A DNA stretch of 64,000 nt from Scatosoma sp045127595. GTDB taxonomy: Bacteria; Bacillota; Clostridia; Christensenellales; Borkfalkiaceae. Location of the stretch: positions 1 to 64,000 of the forward strand of contig JBGVQS010000028.1 of the NCBI GenBank assembly GCA_045127595.1, in the 5' to 3' direction. Positions 15,384 through 21,314 of the stretch are shown here, one piece after another. The notes under the pieces are model-generated. The model worked only from the letters and a program-made list of their open reading frames with translations, was not told the DNA's origin and ran no database searches. A program made the position numbers and the translations under genes. Numbering within the stretch: position 1 is the first letter of the stretch; each line of letters starts with the position of its first letter.

Positions 15384-15405
15384 GGTGCGGTCGACAGGAA
15401 TTGAA
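15383..15405. repeat. attL, left copy of the 23-bp prophage attachment core
   Basis: 23 bases are identical to 52780-52802, the CCA end, acceptor and T-arm of tRNA-Leu(AAG). Homology falls off immediately on both sides. ACTGACCCAAA at 15467-15477 recurs twice at the right end (52682, 52693) and is a probable integrase arm site. Confidence 0.9.
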
Positions 15406-15523
15406 GCTGTCGCGAAAATCGCGCAAAACCTTGAAAATAAAGGGTTTCCGTGATTGCTGTCCCACTACTGACCCAAACCCACAACCGCCACTTTCGCGCG
15501 AGCCCACGGCTCGCCTTTTTCTT

Positions 15524-15721
15524 TTATTTGAGCCCTCCGCGGCGTTCAAGCTCCGCGACCGCCCACCGCAAAAACTCGACCTTTTTGACGCCGAGGCGCG
15601 CAAGCGTTTCTTCTACCGCCGCCCGTTCCTCCGTTTTCAACGGAAAGACAAGGTTAGAGTATGCGCCTTTCGTTTTCTCGCGGTACTTCTTGTCCGCTTC
15701 CTTTTGTGCTTCGCTTCTCAT
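15524..15721 (-). CDS. Ribbon-helix-helix-like small protein (prophage left end)
   Basis: 65 residues with GAGGAGG before the ATG. A charged N-terminus is followed by a short strand YSNLVFPLK and helices ERAAVEETLARLG and KVEFLRWAVAELERR, the layout of Arc/MetJ-type ribbon-helix-helix proteins. It is the last gene of a three-gene unit that has its own promoter downstream of the holin terminator, and is likely expressed during lysogeny. Confidence 0.55.
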   Translation of the reverse strand: MRSEAQKEADKKYREKTKGAYSNLVFPLKTEERAAVEETLARLGVKKVEFLRWAVAELERRGGLK

Positions 15722-15725
15722 CTTC

Positions 15726-15902
15726 TCACGCCTCCTCTATTTCGAGTGTTATCCCGCAAGCGGAAAGCGCGGCGCGGGCTTCATCGGCAAAACCTTTTGA
15801 CCGTGCGAGGCTCACGAGCTCCACAACGGCGTTCACGAGGTTTTCGGGGTTGATTTTGATTTCTTTGAGCTGTTCGGCGACTGCCTGTTCGATTTTTTTC
15901 AT
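15726..15902 (-). CDS. Small helical phage protein (58 residues)
   Basis: A short frame starting MKKIEQAVAEQLKEIKIN and ending ITLEIEEA, with GGAG about a dozen bases before the ATG. Its stop lies four bases before the ATG of the ribbon-helix-helix gene, so the two are translationally coupled. It is acidic and helical with no membrane segment and no recognised family. An antitoxin-like or regulatory partner role is conceivable by context only. Confidence 0.5.
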   Translation of the reverse strand: MKKIEQAVAEQLKEIKINPENLVNAVVELVSLARSKGFADEARAALSACGITLEIEEA

Positions 15903-15918
15903 TTTAGTCGTTTTCTCC

Positions 15919-15947
15919 TTGACTTATTTTTTTTAGTGTGCTATAAT
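15919..15947 (+). promoter_or_regulatory. Plus-strand promoter opposing the left-end operon
   Basis: TTGACT (15919-15924), a 17-bp spacer, TATAAT (15942-15947). It would transcribe rightward from about 15954 into hairpin-rich DNA (GGGGAGC/GCTCCCC at 15966-15984, GCGG/CCGC near 16000) and antisense to the 42-residue gene. No rightward ORF is convincing. Confidence 0.55.
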
Positions 15948-16005
15948 GAGTTCACCCTTTCGGGCGGGGAGCTCATCGCTCCCCACCTTTCGGGGCTTGC
16001 GGTTT

Positions 16006-16134
16006 CTACCGCTGACCTTTTGCCTTGCTGACGTATTTGACGGTTACGCTTGCAACCTTTCCGTCTTTGTCGTAAGTTACTTTTATGTAGCTCACTTCAT
16101 ACGTCCGCGGGGCTTTTTCTTTTGGCTTTTTCAT
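16006..16134 (-). CDS. Basic 42-residue phage protein
   Basis: Starts MKKPKEKAPRTYEVSYIKV after AAAAGGAGGTGAGGGCT, a near-perfect ribosome-binding site. It is very lysine-rich with alternating beta-type residues. First gene of the left-end operon with a consensus promoter directly upstream. No family was recognised. Confidence 0.5.
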   Translation of the reverse strand: MKKPKEKAPRTYEVSYIKVTYDKDGKVASVTVKYVSKAKGQR

Positions 16135-16190
16135 AGCCCTCACCTCCTTTTGTTTACTCGGGTTTCGGTTTCCCTCAACCTTGTATATAT

Positions 16191-16219
16191 AGTATATCAC
16201 ATTATACGAGATATTGCAA
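16191..16219 (-). promoter_or_regulatory. Promoter of the left-end (moron-like) operon
   Basis: On the minus strand TTGCAA (16219-16214), 17 bp, TATACT (16196-16191). It lies between the holin terminator and the 42-residue gene, giving the last three genes independent expression. Confidence 0.7.
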
Positions 16220-16279
16220 CTAAAATCTACCCCTAAAACCGACTTTTTTCAAAAAAATCAAACTTTTTTTTCATAAGAA

Positions 16280-16307
16280 AACGCCCCGCGTGGGGGCGTT
16301 TTTTTGT
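16280..16307 (-). terminator. Terminator of the late operon after the holin gene
   Basis: AACGCCCC/GGGGCGTT hairpin with T-rich flanks on both strands (TTTTTTT rightward, TTTTCTT leftward). It directly follows the holin stop codon. Confidence 0.7.
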
Positions 16308-16634
16308 TTATTCTTTTTTGTCGGTTTTTGCCTTTGCGTCCTGCTTCTTTTTTTGCTTTTCCGCATAGGCTTCGATACTGTCAAAAGCCTTTTGAACGAT
16401 CGCCTGTATGGTCTTTTTTGTAATAAAGGGTTTGAAAGCGATCGGGACAATGCTGTATATTTGATCGACGGCAAGGGTCATTTTTTCCGTCGCGGTCTTG
16501 TCGTCCTGCTCGGCGTTGTTGACCGCGTCCTCCGTTGCCGCGTTGATTTTCGCGCGTATGTAGAAGTAATACGAAAGGCAAATGAAAAACACCGCCAAAA
16601 GTGCAAAAACTACGTTCAAAATCGTTTCTTTCAT
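16308..16634 (-). CDS. Phage holin, LLH-like
   Basis: 108 residues from the ATG at 16634, preceded by GGAG. One N-terminal transmembrane helix (ILNVVFALLAVFFICLSYYF), then a segment DDKTATEKMTLAVDQIYSIV and a charged lysine-rich tail: the plan of LLH-family holins, where the helix is followed by a conserved helical domain. It would assemble in the membrane at lysis. No endolysin gene was recognised next to it. Confidence 0.6.
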   Translation of the reverse strand: MKETILNVVFALLAVFFICLSYYFYIRAKINAATEDAVNNAEQDDKTATEKMTLAVDQIYSIVPIAFKPFITKKTIQAIVQKAFDSIEAYAEKQKKKQDAKAKTDKKE

Positions 16635-16653
16635 CGTTTTTTTTTCTCCTATT

Positions 16654-16977
16654 CTATGAAATGTGATTGACGCCCTGCTCCGCAAGAAAGTCGCGAATTT
16701 CGTGCTTTACGTCCTGCTCATAGGTGAGGGCTCGTTCGGTTTCCCCGTTTGTGTGCCCGTTTTTAAGGGCAATCGCGCAAGCCTCGCACAATGACATAGC
16801 GGCGAGTGTGCCGCGAATTTGCAAAAGCTCGAACTTGTGCCTGTTTTCTTCTTCTTTCTTCTTTTTGTCGTCCTGTTCCTTTTCGCGCTTTTGTGCACGG
16901 TATAAAAGATAGGACGCAAACGCGCCGAACACCGCCGAGGGAATACCAAGAGCGAGGAGGAATTGCCAAACCTGCAT
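16654..16977 (-). CDS. Membrane-anchored coiled-coil phage protein near the lysis region
   Basis: 107 residues from the ATG at 16977, which overlaps the upstream stop (TAATG). Transmembrane helix at about 3-25, then a highly charged coiled coil (QKREKEQDDKKKKEEENRHK) and a conserved C-terminal helix ending EFLAEQGV. Such proteins recur next to holins in Firmicutes siphophages, but their role is not established. A lysis accessory or virion membrane role is possible. Confidence 0.55.
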   Translation of the reverse strand: MQVWQFLLALGIPSAVFGAFASYLLYRAQKREKEQDDKKKKEEENRHKFELLQIRGTLAAMSLCEACAIALKNGHTNGETERALTYEQDVKHEIRDFLAEQGVNHIS

Positions 16978-17117
16978 TATATACCGCCCTCCTCTACAAT
17001 ACCAACGTCCACGGGCTCGCCCGCAAGACATTTATACCACTTTTCGCAAGGCTCGGAGCAACCGCCCCCGACCTCGCAAACGTCGCAAATGTTCTCAACC
17101 GTGATCGCCGCCGTCAT
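16977..17117 (-). CDS. Cysteine-rich 46-residue phage protein
   Basis: From ATG at 17117: MTAAITVENICDVCEVGGGC then further cysteines, six in all, spaced to bind a metal. The start overlaps the stop of the upstream gene (17114) and its own stop overlaps the next start, so it sits within a tightly coupled cluster. The function is unknown. Confidence 0.55.
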   Translation of the reverse strand: MTAAITVENICDVCEVGGGCSEPCEKWYKCLAGEPVDVGIVEEGGI

Positions 17118-17497
17118 ACCGCACCGCCCTCGACGTCGAAGTACGCCCGGGCGTATGCCTTGCACTCCTCAACGTGCGCCAAATACGCCACGTATTCCGC
17201 GTCGTCCGCGGTGGTGATGCCTTTCCGCGTCAAAGCGATTTCGTCGCCCGTGGTGTATTTCAACCCGATGAGCGCGCTCACCGCTTCCTCGTACCCCGAA
17301 AGGCGCACCGTGCCCCTGCGTTCGGTGTAGGTGTATTCCGTGTGCGTTTTTGTCTTGCCTTTTGCTGTCGTTTCGTCCACGACCTCGACCGCCTCAACGT
17401 CCTCCGTCGCCGCGATCTCGTAAAGGTCGCCACAAAGTCGCCGAATTTCAAGCGATTGAGGCTTTTCCATAGCTTGCGATTTGCTTCCTGCTCTCAT
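17114..17497 (-). CDS. Hypothetical phage protein downstream of the DGR reverse transcriptase
   Basis: 127 residues from the ATG at 17497 with AAGGAG nine bases upstream; it overlaps the reverse-transcriptase C-terminus by 50 bp. It appears to mix beta strands (TYTERRGTVRLSGYEEAVS) and a C-terminal helix. Its size equals that of DGR Avd accessory proteins, but the sequence is neither basic nor an all-helical bundle. It more resembles small proteins that follow tail-fibre genes. Function unassigned. Confidence 0.5.
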   Translation of the reverse strand: MRAGSKSQAMEKPQSLEIRRLCGDLYEIAATEDVEAVEVVDETTAKGKTKTHTEYTYTERRGTVRLSGYEEAVSALIGLKYTTGDEIALTRKGITTADDAEYVAYLAHVEECKAYARAYFDVEGGAV

Positions 17498-18548
17498 TTC
17501 TTATGATCTCCTTGACTGTTTTGACGGATATTTTCCCGTCGATATACTTCGCCGACACGTTTGCGCTGTCCGTGCTCATCAAATAGCCGCGGTAGGACAT
17601 AAACGCATAGGCTCGGTGTATGTTGTAGCCTTTCCACAAGCGGCGCATGAGGCGCGTGAGCCGTAGAAAAATGCTTTTTCGGATCGTCGTCTTGTAGCGG
17701 TAGAATTTGAAGCCGACGAAATCGGTCGCTCGTTGCTTTGTTATCTTGCCTTTGCCGTTGTCGTAGGGCGTCCTGTAAACCTGCCAATTCGCCTTTAATC
17801 GACAGCGACGCCGACGCTCGATATATTCCGCAATTTTCACCCGAGCGCGGTGCAAATGCCTTTTATTGCTCCCATACATTACAACGTCGTCCATATATCG
17901 CACCATATACTTGACCCGTAAATTGTGCTTTATGTACCGATCGAGCCCCGTCAAATAGAAATTCGCGAGCGGTGCGGAGGTGTACCACCCAAGAGGCAAG
18001 CCGTCGTTTTTGTATGCGGTGATGACTTTCGCCAAGAGCCCGACAATTCGCGGGTCTTTGATTTTTCGGCGGAGGAGCTCCGTCAAAATGCCTTTGTCTA
18101 TCGACGCGTAAAAAGATTTTACGTCGATTTGTAAACAGTATTTCGTGTTCTTCGTGTCTTTCAAAAACCTTTCAACCGCCCGCTTCGCGTAGTGCGTCCC
18201 GCGTCCCCTTATGGAGGCGCAAGTGTAGCGATCAAAAGACTTTTCGAGCACGGGGAAAACGATTTGCATAATTGCCCAATGAGCGCATTGATCGGGGAAA
18301 AATATCGGCTTGCAAAGCTCGCGCCGCTTCTTGTTTGTCCCCTCGTTGATTATCTCGTAAATACCCTCGCTGAATTCCGCCTTTTCGTCCATAAGGAAAG
18401 AGCGCAATTTTTCCGCGTATTCGTCAAGATTTTCTAAAATGCGCCGAACGTTCGAGCGTCGCCGTTTCCTCTTGCTTGCGTGTATAATCGCCCGCTTGCA
18501 ATTCTCGACGTCCGTGATTTCTTCAAGTTTTATTTTCGACCGTTTCAT
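17448..18548 (-). CDS. Reverse transcriptase of a diversity-generating retroelement
   Basis: 366 residues from ATG 18548 (369 from an in-frame TTG at 18557; GAGG lies upstream of both). RT motifs in order (numbered from the TTG): RGRGTHYAKRAVERFL (about 117-132), catalytic CLQIDVKSFYASID (D145), GLPLGWYTSAPLANFYL (motif 4, 186-202), YMDD (221-224) and a basic thumb region with VGFKFYRYKT. It makes mutagenised cDNA from the template repeat 134 bp upstream. Most DGR enzymes have GxxxSQ at motif 4; here it is GxxxSA. No canonical avd gene is present. Confidence 0.93.
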   Translation of the reverse strand: MKRSKIKLEEITDVENCKRAIIHASKRKRRRSNVRRILENLDEYAEKLRSFLMDEKAEFSEGIYEIINEGTNKKRRELCKPIFFPDQCAHWAIMQIVFPVLEKSFDRYTCASIRGRGTHYAKRAVERFLKDTKNTKYCLQIDVKSFYASIDKGILTELLRRKIKDPRIVGLLAKVITAYKNDGLPLGWYTSAPLANFYLTGLDRYIKHNLRVKYMVRYMDDVVMYGSNKRHLHRARVKIAEYIERRRRCRLKANWQVYRTPYDNGKGKITKQRATDFVGFKFYRYKTTIRKSIFLRLTRLMRRLWKGYNIHRAYAFMSYRGYLMSTDSANVSAKYIDGKISVKTVKEIIRNESRKQIASYGKASIA

Positions 18549-18681
18549 ATCCTGCAAAGTGCCTCTATTTGCTTTTCTCTTTCGCCCCGTAGGTGTTCAC
18601 CCGTTGCCGTTTACTACCCTACCTTTGCTTCGGCGATATTTTCTCCAAGAGGAGCGGGGGTTGTGTGCTATTTAAGAAATA

Positions 18682-18781
18682 GAGAAATGCGCGCCCCAAT
18701 GTTCCAATTCGAATTGCCGACCCCGTTGTTCACGTTCCAATAGAACAACCCGTCATTCGCACCGTTGTTGAGGTTACCGCC
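18682..18781 (-). repeat. DGR template repeat (TR), 100 bp
   Basis: It matches the variable repeat at 18861-18960 over 100 bp without gaps. All 14 mismatches are at TR adenines (minus strand), which total 24. In the frame of the target gene the TR reads mostly asparagine AAY codons, with a TAT and two ATT codons, the design that lets adenine mutagenesis reach many residues without stops. It lies between the target gene and the reverse transcriptase, so it can be read from the same transcript. Confidence 0.96.
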
Positions 18782-18816
18782 CGCACACAACTCCCGATAA
18801 TGATTTATTTTATACC

Positions 18817-18836
18817 ATAGGGGGAGAGCCCCCTAT
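18817..18836. repeat. Cruciform between VR and TR (IMH-associated hairpin)
   Basis: ATAGGGGG pairs perfectly with CCCCCTAT around an AGAG loop, an 8-bp stem with a 4-nt loop 24 bp past the VR end. Bordetella phage DGRs need a hairpin of just this size shortly after VR for efficient retrohoming. There is no T tract, so it is not a simple terminator. Confidence 0.75.
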
Positions 18837-18846
18837 TTGACCCCCC

Positions 18847-20265
18847 TCACAAAGCCGCGTGAGAAAGGCGCGCCCCAACGCTCCAATTCGAAACGCCGAC
18901 CCCGTTGCGCACGATCCAACAGAACAACCCGTCAAGCGCACCGTTGCCGAGGGTACCGCCGTGGAGCACGGTTTTCGCACCGAGCCCGTTTTGGTAGTAG
19001 TAGTCGCAATAGTACGTGGTAGAGCTCCCGCCGACTTCCGTCGTAAGCTGTACGTCGGGGTATGCCGCGTCGTAGCCGAGGGCTTTCGCGTACCCCTCCC
19101 TGTTCGCCAACGTGTAGGAGCATTTTTTGAACGCCGCATTGCTCGCGGGCGTCGTCGTGTCCGTCCACGCGTCCAAGTCGTCGCAAATATACGGCACGAG
19201 GTCGTAGATCGTAACGTCGAGGATATGCGCCCAAGTATTGCCGAAAATGTTTTCAATACCGAGAGCCTTGAACGAGTGCTTGCCGTCGTTCGCCTCCGTG
19301 CCGTGTGTCGCGTCGATCGTGTCCGTTTGCCCCGTCTTGTTCGGGCGTCCGCTGATTTGCGTCAACGTTTCAAAGGCGTCGCCGTCGTGCACAATGTAAA
19401 GGTCGCCGATTTCGGTGATTGTCCTATAATTGCTTTCCGTGCCGCCCGTCGTGTTGCACTCGATAACGCCGCCGACGACGTACTTCGACGCCGTGCCCGC
19501 CGCGAGCGTGATCGTTTTCGTTGCCGCGTCGTAGCTTTCGACGGGCGTCGCCGTGGTAAATACCGACTGCACGCCTTTATATACGCCGTCCGAGTTCTTC
19601 GTTCCGTACATAAGCAAAAGAAGCGGTTGCATAAGCTCGACGATTTCGCTCATCGTGGTAATGCTGTACTGTTCCTGCTCCGTATCAATGCCGAGGCGCG
19701 TCCCGATCGCTTTCGCGTAGTTATTCGCCGTCGTGCGGTTGATATTGTGCGCGGGGTGCAAGCCCGTTTTAGACGTCAAATAGGTCGCGCCGTCCACCGT
19801 TTCCTTGCCCGCCTCATACACGCCAATATCGCGGTAGTTCCAATAAGGGACGCCCGCCCTCTTAAACGCGCGAGGGAGCACGTAAAACGCCGCCACCTGC
19901 TTCTTGCAAAGCCATACGTAGGAATACACGCCGATCGTTTGCCGCCCGATATAGAAACGCGAAAAACGCTTGAAGCGGTTGCCCGCGCCGTCCGTGTAGT
20001 CTTTCGGCGCAAAAAGGCTGATATAATCAAACGCGTTTTCGCTGACCGTCCCGCCGACGTTCGTCGTGAAGCTGATCTCCCACGGAGAAATAACGCCGTT
20101 TTGCCTCGTTACTCTTTCAACCACGGGGGAGCTTGCGCCGCTGACCCACCGAAAGCCGTACTCAATACCGTCGCCAACGGTTGCGCCCTGCACTTCCGCG
20201 ATCCCCTCGACCGCTTCCGCGATACGCTTGCCCGTTTCGTCCGTTAAAATTCTATACTTTGACAT
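18847..20265 (-). CDS. DGR target: variable tail/receptor-binding protein with C-type-lectin-like C-terminus
   Basis: 472 residues. The N-terminal part is unlike known fibres and probably attaches to the baseplate. The C-terminal ~140 residues, from GIENIFGNTWAHILD to the end, match the formylglycine-generating-enzyme/C-type-lectin fold used by DGR variable proteins; NGVGVSNWSVGARLSHA is the typical end. The variable repeat covers the codons up to five residues before the stop. Ten codons differ between VR and TR: N to T, G, L, I, R, V and S, Y to C, and I to V and L. It presumably binds a cell-surface receptor. It follows the BppU-like gene in the late operon. Confidence 0.92.
   Translation of the reverse strand: MSKYRILTDETGKRIAEAVEGIAEVQGATVGDGIEYGFRWVSGASSPVVERVTRQNGVISPWEISFTTNVGGTVSENAFDYISLFAPKDYTDGAGNRFKRFSRFYIGRQTIGVYSYVWLCKKQVAAFYVLPRAFKRAGVPYWNYRDIGVYEAGKETVDGATYLTSKTGLHPAHNINRTTANNYAKAIGTRLGIDTEQEQYSITTMSEIVELMQPLLLLMYGTKNSDGVYKGVQSVFTTATPVESYDAATKTITLAAGTASKYVVGGVIECNTTGGTESNYRTITEIGDLYIVHDGDAFETLTQISGRPNKTGQTDTIDATHGTEANDGKHSFKALGIENIFGNTWAHILDVTIYDLVPYICDDLDAWTDTTTPASNAAFKKCSYTLANREGYAKALGYDAAYPDVQLTTEVGGSSTTYYCDYYYQNGLGAKTVLHGGTLGNGALDGLFCWIVRNGVGVSNWSVGARLSHAAL
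18861..18960 (-). repeat. DGR variable repeat (VR), 100 bp
   Basis: The C-terminal coding end of the variable tail gene. It differs from the TR at 14 positions, each an A in TR (minus strand). The shared G/C-only run GGGGCGCGC near its 3' end is a candidate IMH element. Confidence 0.96.
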
Positions 20266-20277
20266 TTTTCTACTCCT

Positions 20278-20949
20278 TTACTCCTCGGCGTCAACCGCGC
20301 AAGGGTATCCCTCCTCGTCATAGGTGAGGGTGATTTGCATTTTTGCGTAAATTTCCTTTACTGCGTCGGCGTTCCCCGCCGCCTCGTTGATATTCTCAAT
20401 CGCTTCGCCGAGTTCTTCCGACAGTTCTGCGTAGTCCGTCGCCCGAGCCTGTTCCGCTTGTACGCGCGCCGCCTCCGCCGTTCGGACGTCCTGTTCGAGT
20501 TTCACGACGTCGGCGATGAGCCCCGTCAAAATCTCGACGCTTTCGTCCTCGCTCACGTCCTCCGAGCCATAGCCCGCCGCTTGAACGTAAGCCTCCACGA
20601 GAGCCGACCGCAAAAGGTAAGCCTCGCCGTTTGCGTTTGTGCCGATCACCATAACGTCGAACGTGATCTTGTCGCCCGCACGCTCAACCGCCCACTTCGG
20701 AAGCGGAAGCGTAAACGTGCCCGCCGTCGCGTTATACGACCCCTTAAACGCTTTTTTTTGTTTGTCCCCGCGCGTGATACCGATCGCGACTTCGTTGACC
20801 GTGCCGAACGCCTCGGAGGTCAACGCCGCGCCGTTCGCCGTGAGCTTCACGGAGAAAAATCGCGAGTTGTAGTCGTTTTGTTTCACCAAGATCGGAATTT
20901 TGCGGTATAAATTATCGACGGGGATTTCAATGTTTTTTGTGTATTTCAT
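20278..20949 (-). CDS. Baseplate upper protein, BppU-like
   Basis: 223 residues from the ATG at 20949. The N-terminal ~120 residues (IEIPVDNLYRKIPILVKQND, then alternating strands) look like the Ig-like BppU N-terminal domain of Firmicutes siphophages. The C-terminal half is a coiled coil (VVKLEQDVRTAEAARVQAEQ) ending in a short beta segment. It would link the tail tip to the variable receptor-binding protein encoded next. Confidence 0.7.
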   Translation of the reverse strand: MKYTKNIEIPVDNLYRKIPILVKQNDYNSRFFSVKLTANGAALTSEAFGTVNEVAIGITRGDKQKKAFKGSYNATAGTFTLPLPKWAVERAGDKITFDVMVIGTNANGEAYLLRSALVEAYVQAAGYGSEDVSEDESVEILTGLIADVVKLEQDVRTAEAARVQAEQARATDYAELSEELGEAIENINEAAGNADAVKEIYAKMQITLTYDEEGYPCAVDAEE

Positions 20950-20950
20950 T

Positions 20951-21304
20951 TCAAACCTCCTCAATGAAGTCGCTCAACGCCCGAATGTCCGCGACGGACA
21001 TTTTCATACAGGCGAGCTCGTCGAGGGTAAACGAGATTTCGGGCGCGGTTGCCTCCAACTCGTCGAGGTCGTGAAGCTCCGCGGAAAAAGCCGCACGTTT
21101 GTCCTCCGTTACCTTGTAGCCGTTGCCTGTTTTATGGGCGTATTTGCTCAAAATTTCGTTGAATTTTGCGTCGTAGAAGCCGAGGGTTTCCCGCTCGATT
21201 TCCTTGCAAAATCGAAAGATTTTATACGCGGTTTTTATGTCAATTTGCTCGTTTTGATGATTGAGCAAAGCCGTCCGCGCGCTGATTATTTTGCCGAGTT
21301 TCAC
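20951..21304 (-). CDS. Small tail-region protein, DUF1617-like
   Basis: 117 residues starting at GTG. It is helical and charged, with a central KVTEDKRAAFSAELHDLDEL segment found in DUF1617-type proteins of the tail region. The function is not known. It ends just before the BppU-like gene. Confidence 0.5.
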   Translation of the reverse strand: MKLGKIISARTALLNHQNEQIDIKTAYKIFRFCKEIERETLGFYDAKFNEILSKYAHKTGNGYKVTEDKRAAFSAELHDLDELEATAPEISFTLDELACMKMSVADIRALSDFIEEV

Positions 21305-21314
21305 CGTTTACCTC

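Noticed and set aside
17114..17497. Possible DGR Avd protein
   Set aside because: Length fits, but composition and predicted strands do not fit the basic four-helix bundle of Avd.
18859..20247. Long plus-strand ORF opposite the DGR target gene
   Set aside because: Arginine-rich shadow of the minus-strand tail gene caused by high GC; the same applies to the long plus-strand ORFs at 21261-22658 and 35817-37184.
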